A stretch of 64,000 bases of DNA from Ramichloridium luteum (taxonomy: Eukaryota; Ascomycota; Dothideomycetes; Mycosphaerellales; Dissoconiaceae): assembly GCA_002368545.1 (NCBI GenBank), contig MTSC01000054.1, positions 62,001-126,000 on the forward strand. The letters run 5' to 3'. Positions 1-10,064 of this stretch are shown here, one piece after another. The position numbers and the translations under genes were made by a program. The notes below the pieces were generated by a model that searched no databases, was not told the DNA's origin, and saw only the letters and a list, made by a program, of their open reading frames with translations. Every line of letters starts with the position of its first letter. Within the stretch, counting starts at the first letter, position 1.

Positions 1-259
1 TAACAATTGCTGTATCAATGCAGAAGAAGCATACAAAAGAGATACTGTTGATGATGTCACCAGAAAACGGGAACATCTGGCGCCGGGAGATTGGGAAAGG
101 AAAGGTCCCGGAAGCGACATGTCCAGCGAAGAGGGACGCACACACGATGTGTATACCATGGTCCACGGCAGTGAATCATAGATGACCACACAGATGTACT
201 CTACGCCCTTGTGTGCTTAATATGCTCGATAGGGACCACCAGCGTGGATTACTAAATCT

Positions 260-856
260 CTATTCCTCCTTGACACGACCTCTCGACCACCATTCTTGCG
301 CCGCACAATACATATCATGTAGCAATTGCTCCCCCAGCACCCCCACCACACAGGCAACAGAAACCGGCCACGCCAATGCCTCCACCTCGGTGACCTGCCC
401 TTCCAGCCCACCCAATTCCTCAGGTTGATTCCAGAATCTTTGTACCCTGCCTACAAACTCGCTCGGTGCGACCGGACGAACACGGGCGAGATACGCGAGA
501 CTCGCGAGGACACATGGTGTCGCGAAGACGAGGTAGTGGATTAGTCCTGGCGTCGCCGGCCAGATTGCTCGCCCGAGGGTTGAGCGGCGGAAGAGGCAGT
601 AGAGGCCGTAGGAAAGGAGGAGGGTTGGCCAGAGGGCGTGGAGCCAGATTGTTGGGGAGTAAATTTGGATGGACGTGTCGTCCCGGCGGTGAATGAGGCG
701 AGATCTTGCATCAGCGGGTCCGTAGATAGCAGTGAAGGAGAGCTCGGCGAGGCTCGTCTCGGTGAAGAGGTAGTAGCTCAAGGTCACGGCGAGTGTGCCG
801 AGACTGAGGATTCCAGGCCGTGGTTGTCGTTGAGTTTGTTGAGGGGCATGCGGCAT
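260..856 (-). CDS. hypothetical multi-pass membrane protein
   Basis: This is an intronless 198-residue frame with an ATG start. I do not recognise the family. Four hydrophobic segments are visible, at about residues 16-38, 66-86, 104-124 and 163-182, so a small polytopic membrane protein is likely. The loops contain Arg/His-rich stretches and the C-terminus is charged (RGRVKEE). No signal peptide cleavage site or catalytic motif stands out. It lies about 480 bp outside the left end of the retrotransposon, at normal GC content and with no stop-rich decay. The reading frame and hydrophobicity pattern are seen directly; expression and function are unknown. A longer spliced product cannot be excluded. 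Confidence 0.5.
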   Translation of the reverse strand: MPHAPQQTQRQPRPGILSLGTLAVTLSYYLFTETSLAELSFTAIYGPADARSRLIHRRDDTSIQIYSPTIWLHALWPTLLLSYGLYCLFRRSTLGRAIWPATPGLIHYLVFATPCVLASLAYLARVRPVAPSEFVGRVQRFWNQPEELGGLEGQVTEVEALAWPVSVACVVGVLGEQLLHDMYCAAQEWWSRGRVKEE

Positions 857-1331
857 GTTGTCCTACCCGAAACAATACGACGAGTAATTCTTGCTTGCTA
901 GGGATCGGAAACGGAGTTTCTGGTTGTGACGTGCGTAAGATCGTGTCACCGGTCGCAATGTGGTTAGAAGCGAACGCTCGCTTTCAAATATGCTTGCGCC
1001 TGGACACGATATTCCTTTTGTTTCTTCGAATGACCAAAAACACAGTTGTGGATTAAGCAAATTATGTCGGCATTTGAGGATTGACTCGGGTGAGGTTGAG
1101 GTGTTTCTTGCCGCTGCTCGGTAAGGGCGGTAGAATGGCAGTATTAACGATGCACTGTCGCAAGTGCGGTGTTTCCATGTCGCTGAAGGCGAGAGGGCAG
1201 AGGAATGGGAGCCGCACGCGGATGCACTGTAACTGTCGACTGTCTGTCACTGTTGACTGTGTTGGCTTAAGACAGGACAGATATGCATGTCTGCGTAGCA
1301 TAATGGGAGGTCGAGGTCGAGGTGAATGCAT
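857..1331. other. intergenic region left of the retrotransposon
   Basis: I recognise no gene here. It holds the presumed 5' flank of the membrane-protein gene and runs into the 5-bp target duplication at 1332-1336. Composition is balanced, unlike the AT-rich element that follows. Confidence 0.5.
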
Positions 1332-1336
1332 GTCAG
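1332..1336. repeat. target-site duplication, left copy (GTCAG)
   Basis: GTCAG directly precedes the TG of the left LTR and recurs directly after the CA of the right LTR at 7822-7826. A perfect 5-bp duplication is the usual footprint of an LTR-retrotransposon integrase. It shows that both outer ends of this copy come from one insertion. Confidence 0.95.
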
Positions 1337-1623
1337 TGTTACGATCCACGATCCTAGGGAAGGCGCAACCCTAACCCGAACCCTAAGGAAGTCTAGCTCT
1401 ACTAGCCAGTCTAGTCGACTACTCGACTAGGCAACTAGGATAACTAGAGTAACTAATATTTCATATATATATAAAGTAATAGGAAGACCTTATGTCTCTT
1501 TATATTAAACTTATGTTATTAACTTATTAATTAAAAGTCCTTAATTTAATATCTATTTATATACTTATTATTTAAAACAACCTCTCAAGTTATATTTCTT
1601 TTTTAAGAAGTTGACTTATAATA
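1337..1623 (+). repeat. left (5') LTR
   Basis: 287 bp, starting TGTTACGATCC and ending in a mutated ...TAATA that corresponds to ...TAACA in the right copy. The first 100 bp or so match the right LTR almost exactly. From about position 1440 the copy carries dense C-to-T and G-to-A changes, so its inner half resembles the decayed interior. Confidence 0.95.
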
Positions 1624-2472
1624 CTTTTAATACCTTTAAATATAAATATTATATTTAGCAATATAAAGGCATTAGCTTTATTGCTTGCTAGATCGAATAA
1701 TTCTCGTTAAAATGCTATTATAACTAATAATAATAATAATTATGAACTTAATATTAAAGTCGCTAAGCTTGACTTATATTATAGCAAACGAACCAAATAT
1801 AATGCATAGATCCTTTAGATGGACATATATTTTATATTTAACTATATTAACGAAGACAAAAAAGCTTTATTTATAAGAACCTTCCTATAAGAACAAGCCG
1901 AACATTAAGCTTAACTATTTATAAAAGCTCGACTTAAAAAAAAAAAAAATAAAAATAATATCTTTAACTTTTAGAAAAGATTTAAAAACGCTTTTAAAGC
2001 ATTATTCGGAGTTTTTAACAAGATATTTTAAGCCATTTGTTTAATTCAAAACATTTAATAAAAGAAGTCCGCATTAGAATATATAGCCAAGTTCTAGAAA
2101 TATATATAAATAATTGACTAGAACAACATAGCACTTATTAAAATATATCGACGAAGACTTAAGGACGAAGTTAAAAACAAACTAATAAGATATAATATAG
2201 AAATAAAGAAACTTAAGAACTTAATTAAAGCTTCTATTAAAATCGACAACAAACTTTATAAGCAACGAATAGAAAAGAAATATAATAACAATAGCAGCAA
2301 AAAGTACAACATAAAACATTTCCTTAACTAAGCAAACATAGAAAGGTTTAAAAAAAAGCCGCGATGTTATTATAATTAACTATATTATAGCCTTTAGCTA
2401 ATAAAGTTAAATAACATTTAAAAAAAACATTTAAAACATAAAAGCGCCTTAAGACCAAAGAAAGACATGATT

Positions 2473-2514
2473 TGCTATGCTTATTAAAAGCTAAGGCATA
2501 TAGCAAAAAACTGC
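2473..2514 (+). pseudogene. gag CCHC zinc-knuckle remnant
   Basis: In the + frame the residues fit C-x2-C-x4-H-x4-C spacing. First Cys, His and last Cys are still present (ending HIAKNC); the second Cys reads Tyr and one position is a stop, as expected from G-to-A change. It marks the nucleocapsid part of gag. Confidence 0.8.
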
Positions 2515-3570
2515 TATTTAAAAAATAAAGTGCATTAAACGCAACTAAACGTTATAGAAACAAAAGCTAACAAGACGAAAGATTATAAAATTAATTATAG
2601 CACTTTTAATTAGACTAGCTATAGCGACAATTTATGCTTTATTTATTTTTATAAGAAAAGCCAAGCCGAAGTGTTNGGTCTTAAAAAGCTTTTATTTATA
2701 TATTAAAGAAATAAAAGAAACTAATAACAATATCAAATATATTATAAACTTTAAATCAAAAGTATTAAAAACAAAGAACAAGGACTTTAAAGAAAAACTT
2801 TTTTTGCTACTATTTTATATCAAATCTTAAAAAAAGATAACGATATAAAAAAAACCTTTAAAGCTTATTTAAAAGGAACGAAAAGCATATTTAAATAAAG
2901 ACAGTTATAAATTATTAAACGACAAGCATAATAACAAAGAATATTAGTTTATAATTAATAGTCTATAAGTCATATAGAATTTATGCCAAATAATAGCAAA
3001 AGCTAAAAACCAAATATTTCTTATAGTTAACGAATAACAAAAAATAGATGCTAATAAGTTTAACGAAATATAACAAGCAATGTAGAACTTTATATAGAAC
3101 TTTCTTTTAATAACAACTTAGTTCAATATTATAATAATAGCGCGCCTTTAAATACCCATCGAAAGCGTCTATATTAATAATAATGTCATTATATTAAAAG
3201 AGCTAAAGTTCACCGACAAATAGCTATAATATAACATAATATGCTTAAATAAAAACATGCGAATAAAAATCTAAGATTAATAAGAAAATAAAAAAAACTT
3301 AGAAAAAGCAAAATAAGTCATAGAACGAATTCGCCAACTTAAAAGCTTTATTAGCATAAAATAGTTTGCAAACAATTTAACGAAACTTAGCCTTAAACAG
3401 CTTAGCGAGCAAGCCCGACGATAAAAAAACTTTTTTAAAAACCTATGCTTAAAAAACTAAAGAGCTTTTTAATTAAAAGCAATTAGCAAGAGCTTAATAT
3501 AATAGCTTTAAACTACTTAAGAAATAAAGTCTTTTAAACAATAATTATTATTAACAATAAATTAACTATG

Positions 3571-3606
3571 GCGCTAGTCGATAGCAAAGCTAATAAAAGT
3601 TTTATG
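3571..3606 (+). pseudogene. retroviral-type aspartic protease active-site remnant
   Basis: The frame reads ALVDSKAN, the gypsy protease active-site block in which D-S-G has become D-S-K by G-to-A change. It sits between gag and RT as expected. The loss of the active-site Gly would inactivate the enzyme even without the many stops around it. Confidence 0.75.
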
Positions 3607-4254
3607 TTAAAAGACTATATAAAAAGCCATAGAATTGCAACCTATAAAAAAAAGCACGGCTATAAACTCTAAATAATAAATAAATTAAGCTTGCTTAATA
3701 TAATTAAAAAGACGGCTTTTATTATAATTGCTATTAGCTAACATTAAAAAGATCTTTAATTTGATATTATTATTATGGCTAAGCACGATGTCGTACTTAG
3801 CTTTTTTTAGCTAAAGCAGCAAAACTTAATAATTAACTAAAGAAAAAAAGTACTTATAATTAAGCTTATTTTTTATAATAAAAGGAAAGACTTCATAGAA
3901 CTTGCTTAACGGTTATAAAATAAAAAAAGAAATATTTATATATATAACATTTAACCGACTAGCAGCTTAAAAAAGACCGCAGCTTTTATAAAAATAGCTA
4001 AGGAAACGGTTGCTTTATAAATAAAAAGTAATAACATTAACTAAGCATTAAACATTCTTTAAAAATATAAAAAATAAATTCGGCTTTTTAAAAAAAAAAG
4101 AGAAGATGCTCCTTTATTATTATATAAAGATTAAGACTATAAAATAAACATAAAGCTAAATGCTAAACTATTATATTAACGACCTCGACTAAAATTTAAA
4201 TAAGACTTTAATGCGAAGAAAAAATAGCTCGATAAAATGCTTAAGCAAAGCAAA

Positions 4255-4700
4255 ATAAAACCTTACGAATCGCTTTATATAGTATTATATATATAAATTT
4301 TAAAAAAGATATTAAAGGATTTAAGGACAATGCAAGACTATAAGCTTATTAATATAATAATAATAAAAAACTAGTTCTTATTATTAAACATAAAGAAGTT
4401 ATAAGACCAGTTATAAAAAGCAAACTAGTTTATAAAAATCGACTTAAAAGAGGCCTTCTATTCGATTAAAATGGCTAAGAAAAAAAAATAGAAAACTGCA
4501 TTTATTATATAATAAGGACTATATTAGTTTAAAATAATGCTTATAAGCTTTATTAACGCTTTTGTAACTTAATAAAGATGCGTTAATATTCTTCTTCAAA
4601 ATATATTAAAAATATATGTCGTAGCATATGTCGACGATATCTTAATTTATATTAAAAGCAACTTGTTATTTTATAAGAAATATATTAAACAAGTTTTAAT
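4255..4700 (+). pseudogene. reverse transcriptase remnant
   Basis: A block beginning DLKEAF (4441) is followed by KTAF and, at 4627-4650, by YVDDILIY, the catalytic motif of Ty3/gypsy reverse transcriptases. The catalytic Asp residues are unmutated, but stops replace Trp and other codons between the blocks. Confidence 0.92.
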
Positions 4701-5039
4701 TCGACTTTTTAAATTAAGTTTTAAAACTGCATTAAAGAAATATGAATTCTATAAAGAACAAGTCGAATTTCTAAGATTTATTATTAAACATAATAAGATT
4801 AAAATAAATTTTAAAAAGATAGCATCGATCGTTAACTAGCCGACATTTAAAAACGTTAAGAATATATAATTATTTCTTAGGCTAGCTAATTACGTCCGCA
4901 TATATATGCCTAAATACTTATAGACGTTAATACTTTTAATAAATCTTATTAAGAAAAACTATTAGTTTATATAAGGAAAAGCTAAGGAAAAAGCTTTTTA
5001 AGGTATTAAGAATAATATTGCTAAAAGAACAATATTATA

Positions 5040-5425
5040 AATGTTCGACCTTTTGCTCAATATATAAATAAAGACTAATGCAAGCGATCTTGCTATTAAA
5101 GCATGTCTTATACAAACTATTAGAAAATAGCAACTATTCGTCGCATATTATTTATAAAAAATATTATTTATAGAACAAAACTACAACATATATAATAAAG
5201 AACTTTTTGCTGTTATATTAGCATTAATGCATTAAAAAATTTATATTAAAGGCGCTAAAGATCTTATAATCTATATTAACTATAAAAACCTTTTAACGTT
5301 TATAATTATTAAGGTTTTTAATAAACGGCAGGTTAAATAAGCAAAAACATTAAGCTAATTCAAGTTTAAAATCTAGTATATATTAGGCAAAGACAATATA
5401 TATATAAACGCATTAAGTAGAAAAA
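5040..5425 (+). pseudogene. RNase H remnant
   Basis: The frame reads TNASD at 5074-5088, matching the T-D-A-S-D block with Asp turned to Asn. It then shows YNIYNKELFA, the KNLL block and NALSRK near 5409-5425, the normal end of the gypsy RNase H region. Several in-frame stops interrupt it. Confidence 0.88.
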
Positions 5426-5599
5426 GCAATTATATAAAAGATAAAAAAGTCTTTAACTATAGCATTTTAAAGCAAAACGCCGACAAAATGCTTAATATTA
5501 ACGTTATTAAAGTTAACGTTATTATATAAATAATAAAAGATCTTGACAAGGAGTTCTTTATACTAATTAAGCTATAAATAGACATGGGAAAAAAACATA

Positions 5600-6500
5600 A
5601 GCAAATGATAATTAAAGCTTATTATAACAATTCGTTATATAAACACTTTAAAATCAAGAAAACCTTAGAACTAATCCGAAGGACTTATATTTTTAACAAT
5701 ATAAAGAAAAAGGTTATAAAATATATTTAACAATATGTTCTATGCTAAAAGAATAAAATAAACAAACATATACTTTATAGCATAATATAGCTATTTAACT
5801 TGCTAAGCAAACTATAAAAGAAAGTTATAATAAACTTTATTATAAATCTATTAATTTCTTAAGATCAAGCCATTAAAGTTCAATATAACGGTATTATGGT
5901 CATTGTAGACCGTTTAATAAAATATGCATATTTTCTATTATATTAAAAAGACTTCGATGCATTTAGCTGCGCTAGCTTAATGCTAAACTAAATCATTCGA
6001 TTATATAGCATTTTAAGGAAATTCGTAACAAACTAAGACAAACTTTTTATATTAAATTTTTAAAAAACTATTATTATAAAAATAGAAATTAAGCATGCAA
6101 TGTCTTTAGCTTTTTATTCTTAAACTAATAAACAAACAAAAAGACTAAACTAAAACATCGAAACATACCTACGACATTATATAAATTATTAGCAAAAGAA
6201 TTAGATATAGTTGTTACTAATAGCGCAGTTAGCGCTTAACAACATCTTATTGTTAATAACGAAAGTTTTGCTTTTTTTTGCGAACTATAAGCAACATTTT
6301 TATTTAAACAAAGAACGACTACTTAGCATAAATGCAAATGTTGCAAAAGAATAGACTTTAAATATATAAGAAATATTTAAAAAATGCTAAAAGCGCATTC
6401 TTTATATTTAAAAGTCCATAAAAAAATATAATAAAACAAAAAAGAATCCTTAGCTAAAGGAAAGGAATAAAGTCTTTATTTAAATAAAAAACTTTAAAAT
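5600..6500 (+). pseudogene. integrase remnant
   Basis: An H2C2-type N-terminal block (KKTLELIRR) is readable near 5659-5685. The core block VIVDRLIKYA, carrying the first catalytic Asp, lies at 5899-5928. Placement after RNase H is diagnostic for Ty3/gypsy. Stops and frame damage are frequent. Confidence 0.85.
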
Positions 6501-6738
6501 AAAGCAAAACTTAAAAAAACTTAATTATGTTAAGGTCGAACCTTTTCTTATTAAAAAACAAACATTATTAATAAATTATAAAATCGTTTTATTAGCGGAC
6601 ATTAAAAGACATTAAGTATTTTATATATTATAACTTAAACTAACGGATTTATTAATGCTATTATAAAAGACGTTTTATTAAAAAGTTTATAAAGACGACG
6701 TTTTTTAAGCAAAAAGGATAATAAAGCATAAAACTTAA

Positions 6739-6846
6739 AAAAATAAAATATACTATCTTATTAAATAAAAAGGATACTTAAAGTTAAAAAATACTTAGGA
6801 ACTATTAAAAAATCTGCTTATATGCAAAAAACTAATTAAAACCTAT
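6739..6846 (+). pseudogene. C-terminal chromodomain remnant
   Basis: The frame reads YLIK-stop-KGY, then LKN-T-stop-E and a final helix ending KTY. The two stops sit exactly where chromodomains have conserved Trp, so TGG became TAG or TAA. In live elements this domain guides integration to modified histones. Confidence 0.82.
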
Positions 6847-7534
6847 TAAAACAACATGCTTCTATACCTTTATAAAGCTTAGCTAAAGGATTTTATAAGC
6901 ATATTTATATTTAGCTACGACTTATTAAGAACGCTAGATATAGCATACTATAAAGGAATAAGCGCTTTTAAAATGCTATAAAAAAAAAAAAGTTATTTGG
7001 ACACCTTTATTTTAAAGCTTTTAATTAAAAAAGCAAAAACCTTGGCTTTAGTTCGTTTAGCTTTGTTTAAAAGCTCTAGATCATAAACGAAATTATTTTT
7101 AAGACAATGCTATTAAGAACAAAGAGTCTTATGCAGTCGAAGTTTTTTAACATAATAATAAGCTAAATGCTTTAAAAGCTTAATCTTCTTTTGCTTTATT
7201 TTGTTCAAATCTTTTTATATTTTATTATGCTTCGTACGAAAGTAGTTTTATTTAAAACGAATAATTTTAACATCGCAGTCGATATAGTTCTTACGAACAT
7301 ACTATGAATATTTCGAGGAACTAAAACTAATAATGCATTTTGAACGAACGCTATCAACAAGACGTGCTTTCTAATAGTTATTATATAGCGCCATTTCGAT
7401 ACTATAAGCTTTAATGGTTTCGTAGCAACAAATACAAAAAAAAAAGAAATCAAAAGACATTATTATCGAATCGTAGAATGTAGGCGCAAAGAGTCTTTAA
7501 TAATCTAAGACAGCTTACTTAAGAAAGAAGGTAG

Positions 7535-7821
7535 TGTTACGATCCACGATCCTAAGGAAGGCGCAACCTTAACCTGAACCCTAAGGAAGTCTAGCTCTAT
7601 TAGCCAGTCTAGTCGACTACTCGACTAGGCAACTAGGATAACTAGAGTAACTAGTATTTTATATGTATATAGAGTAGCAGGAAGACCTTATGTCTCCTCG
7701 TGTTAAACTCATGTTACCAACCTACTGATTAAAAGTCCCCGATTTAATATCTATTCACGTACTCATTGTCCAGAACAACCCCTCGAGTTATATTTCCCTT
7801 TCAGGAAGTTGACCCGTAACA
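7535..7821 (+). repeat. right (3') LTR
   Basis: 287 bp, TGTTACGATCC...CCCGTAACA, with intact TG...CA ends. It keeps near-normal GC throughout and shows only about five apparent C-to-T or G-to-A differences relative to the left copy, against close to forty the other way. Confidence 0.95.
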
Positions 7822-7826
7822 GTCAG
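7822..7826. repeat. target-site duplication, right copy (GTCAG)
   Basis: Perfect match to 1332-1336, directly outside the right LTR. Removing the element and one GTCAG gives the inferred empty site. Confidence 0.95.
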
Positions 7827-10064
7827 CGGCAGATGCAATAGAATCGAAGCAAGGAGCGTATATGGTAGCCATCCTGAATGACGGCCATTTGATAGCTTCG
7901 ACCGAGTTGGCACAAAGTGCGTTGGTTTGTCCAAGATGGACAAGCTTTGCAGTTGCGACATACTTTGTAGGCGCATAGTGAAGACTTGTATAAGCCGTAG
8001 GAGACGTCGATGTAACATAGGTTGGGAAGCTTCATTCAACCGGTCCACTTCATCTTCATCGAGGGTATCCACGATTGCATCGAGGTTATCAAGGTGCAAC
8101 GTGATGGTTCTAATGCTTGCGTCAAGGCACGTAGGCGAATCCGTTAAAAACGCTTCGAGGCTCCACTGGCTTCGAAGGATGACGTGCTTCCAAAGAAACG
8201 ACTGAGCGACGCTCGTCCAGGCATGTTCGCGCGCATGCTGCGACTACTGTCCGCTTAGGCGAATCCATTTGGTCGAGAATAGAGAACAAACCCTCCGGTG
8301 GAAGTCTTTCGGCTATGCTTCCGTTCGTTCCCGAAGCCATAACTACAGAGATCCGTAGCTATGCAAGATCGCATTTGTTACTTCAAAGATGGCCTCAGTC
8401 TTGCGCAGTACTCGCCGTTCTTGTCTACTACAATCGGTCGAATAGGTCCAGCCCAACAAATTCGTACAATGCTGACCAATCGCGTCTCTTTTTGTACAAT
8501 CGAAAGCTGCCACAATTTATCTAGCCATGTGCGGTGCGGACGTAGAATGATTATAAGGATGTTTCGCGCGTATATCGAGCCTAATTGGAGAAATGCTTTT
8601 GAACTTTTATATCAAGTTTTTGTCGCAAATTGCTTCTACAAAGGGTAGGTGTAATGTTCGAACACTTCTTGTACAGCAAACCAAATTTATTAGGACTTTT
8701 CGGCACATAAATATGTTCTCTGGCCGTCCTTCCTGCGGGTCCAATGTCCTTCCCGTGCCGCCTAGCTTCACACCAATTGACTCGATAGATTGCTCGTCGC
8801 TGCGTGATGTCAGCGACGGACAATTCGATCACCGAGAAGAGTGATGTCCCACAATGTTGGAGTCGTTAACACCGACTTGAACACATATAGTCACCCACTA
8901 TGCGACATGGTGCAGAACACGCTCAAAGGCTCACTCCGTCGCAAACGGAGCATTCCGTCAAGACAGTTCCACATCCCCGATATTGCTCGTGCTCTCTCTA
9001 AGATGATCAGCTGGTCCAGCTGTGCCGCATATCAACGCGGAACCTTTGTAATCCAAGCATATCGCCAAAACCAGGATAGATTAGCATAGCTGATGCCAAG
9101 AAGGAGCGGCTGGCCGACACGAGTATTCCGCAGTAGTCGGATCACGTGGTGTTGCTGGACATTTCAAACCACGACGTGCTTTCTGTTAATCTATTTATGT
9201 CTTAGGCACTGAAGAGCCCACAAAAACATCAACTCAAATCACCTCAAGCTGTGGCCAGAATCGCACTGCTGTTGAGGTTCATTGATGTTCTTGCGATGCC
9301 CTCCTCATGGCACGCAACAATTGAGATTCACCGTGCCATCCAAGTTAAGAGCAAGCATGGACTTCATCTGTTGTGCATTATCTTCACGCAATTCAGTGGA
9401 TGCTCCAATAGTGCAAGCACCCACTAGTGCCCACCAAATTTCATGCAATCATGTCTTGTTGCCGATGGCGGTCGTCTCCTCAACGAAGTTGCGAATCCCA
9501 GGGTGGGTCGGAGCATCCACCCGCGCTGTGATCGAGGCCACTAATAAATCGATTGATAGAAGAGTCGTGAAACGGGATTGGGGTTATCAGCATCAGCAAT
9601 TCTGCTATTCTGAATCCTCACCTGGGGATTCTCCCTGCAGCCAATAACGTGCCTTCGCCAGGGAAGAACTGGCCTCAGGGCTTCTATGACTATGCAAAGT
9701 GAGGTACCTACTGTATACCAGCGTCACTTCAGTCTCTTCCGTCCTGACACGGGAGACATGCGCAGGGAATGCTGGATTATGCAATGCCCGATACAGCGCC
9801 CTGTTCCGCCGGCTGGCCACGGGGTCGGGAGTGGGAGCCAGGCGGGCTTGCGCGCAGTTAAGAATATCAACTGACATGTTTTGACGTTGAGCGACTGATA
9901 TGGTACTTGAGCAGGAAGAAAGTGCATGTTGCAGATTATCAATAAAGAATAAAGCACACACAACTCTCTCTCTCATCGACTTTGTCAAAACACGAGTCAA
10001 TCCTGCCATGAACATGTCTGTGGTGTTTGGTGCCCCTTATGATCCATTTCACTGGCGTGGTCGT
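7827..10064. other. gene-poor region with degenerate repeat copy
   Basis: I recognise no gene. Short open frames exist on both strands. One at 8122-8340 (-) starts with ATG and has a vaguely F-box-like start (LPPEGLFSILD), too weak to call. A 136-residue ATG frame at 9605-10015 (-) has no recognisable domain. The stretch at about 8894-8989 is a diverged direct copy of 12608-12700 across the peroxygenase gene, suggesting old repeat debris. Confidence 0.4.
8894..8989 (+). repeat. degenerate direct repeat, copy 1
   Basis: Shares a core (GCGACAT, then GTG/GTA-GAA, then ACGCTCAAAG) and several downstream words (CATCAAG/GTCAAG, TTCCACA, ATTGCTCG/ATTACTCG) with 12608-12700 in the same orientation. 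Several differences are C-to-T or G-to-A in the second copy. Confidence 0.55.

Larger units (their letters stand above)
1337..7821 (+). mobile_element. Ty3/gypsy chromodomain LTR retrotransposon, heavily mutated
   Basis: A complete 6,485-bp element bounded by 287-bp LTRs and the GTCAG target duplication. The interior is extremely AT-rich and has stops in all frames, but conserved blocks remain on the + strand in the order gag zinc knuckle, aspartic protease, reverse transcriptase, RNase H, integrase, chromodomain. RT before integrase identifies Ty3/gypsy; the terminal chromodomain places it with fungal chromoviruses. Damage is C-to-T and G-to-A, the RIP-type signature: Trp codons read as stops and Gly or Asp codons as Lys, Arg or Asn. 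No frame can make a working polyprotein. A purine-rich stretch at about 7521-7533 fits the polypurine tract. A primer-binding site after the left LTR can no longer be recognised. One ambiguous base (n) sits at 2676. Confidence 0.97.

Noticed and set aside
7205..7453. 82-residue minus-strand frame inside the retrotransposon
   Set aside because: It lies in the mutated 3' interior, has no recognisable domain and the element codes on the plus strand; chance frame in AT-rich DNA.
7788..8099. 103-residue minus-strand frame crossing the right LTR edge
   Set aside because: It runs from flanking DNA into the LTR and has no recognisable domain; the insertion would have created its end. Chance frame.
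9605..10015. 136-residue minus-strand ATG frame
   Set aside because: No domain, no signal peptide and no conserved pattern recognised; noted in the intergenic entry rather than called as a gene.
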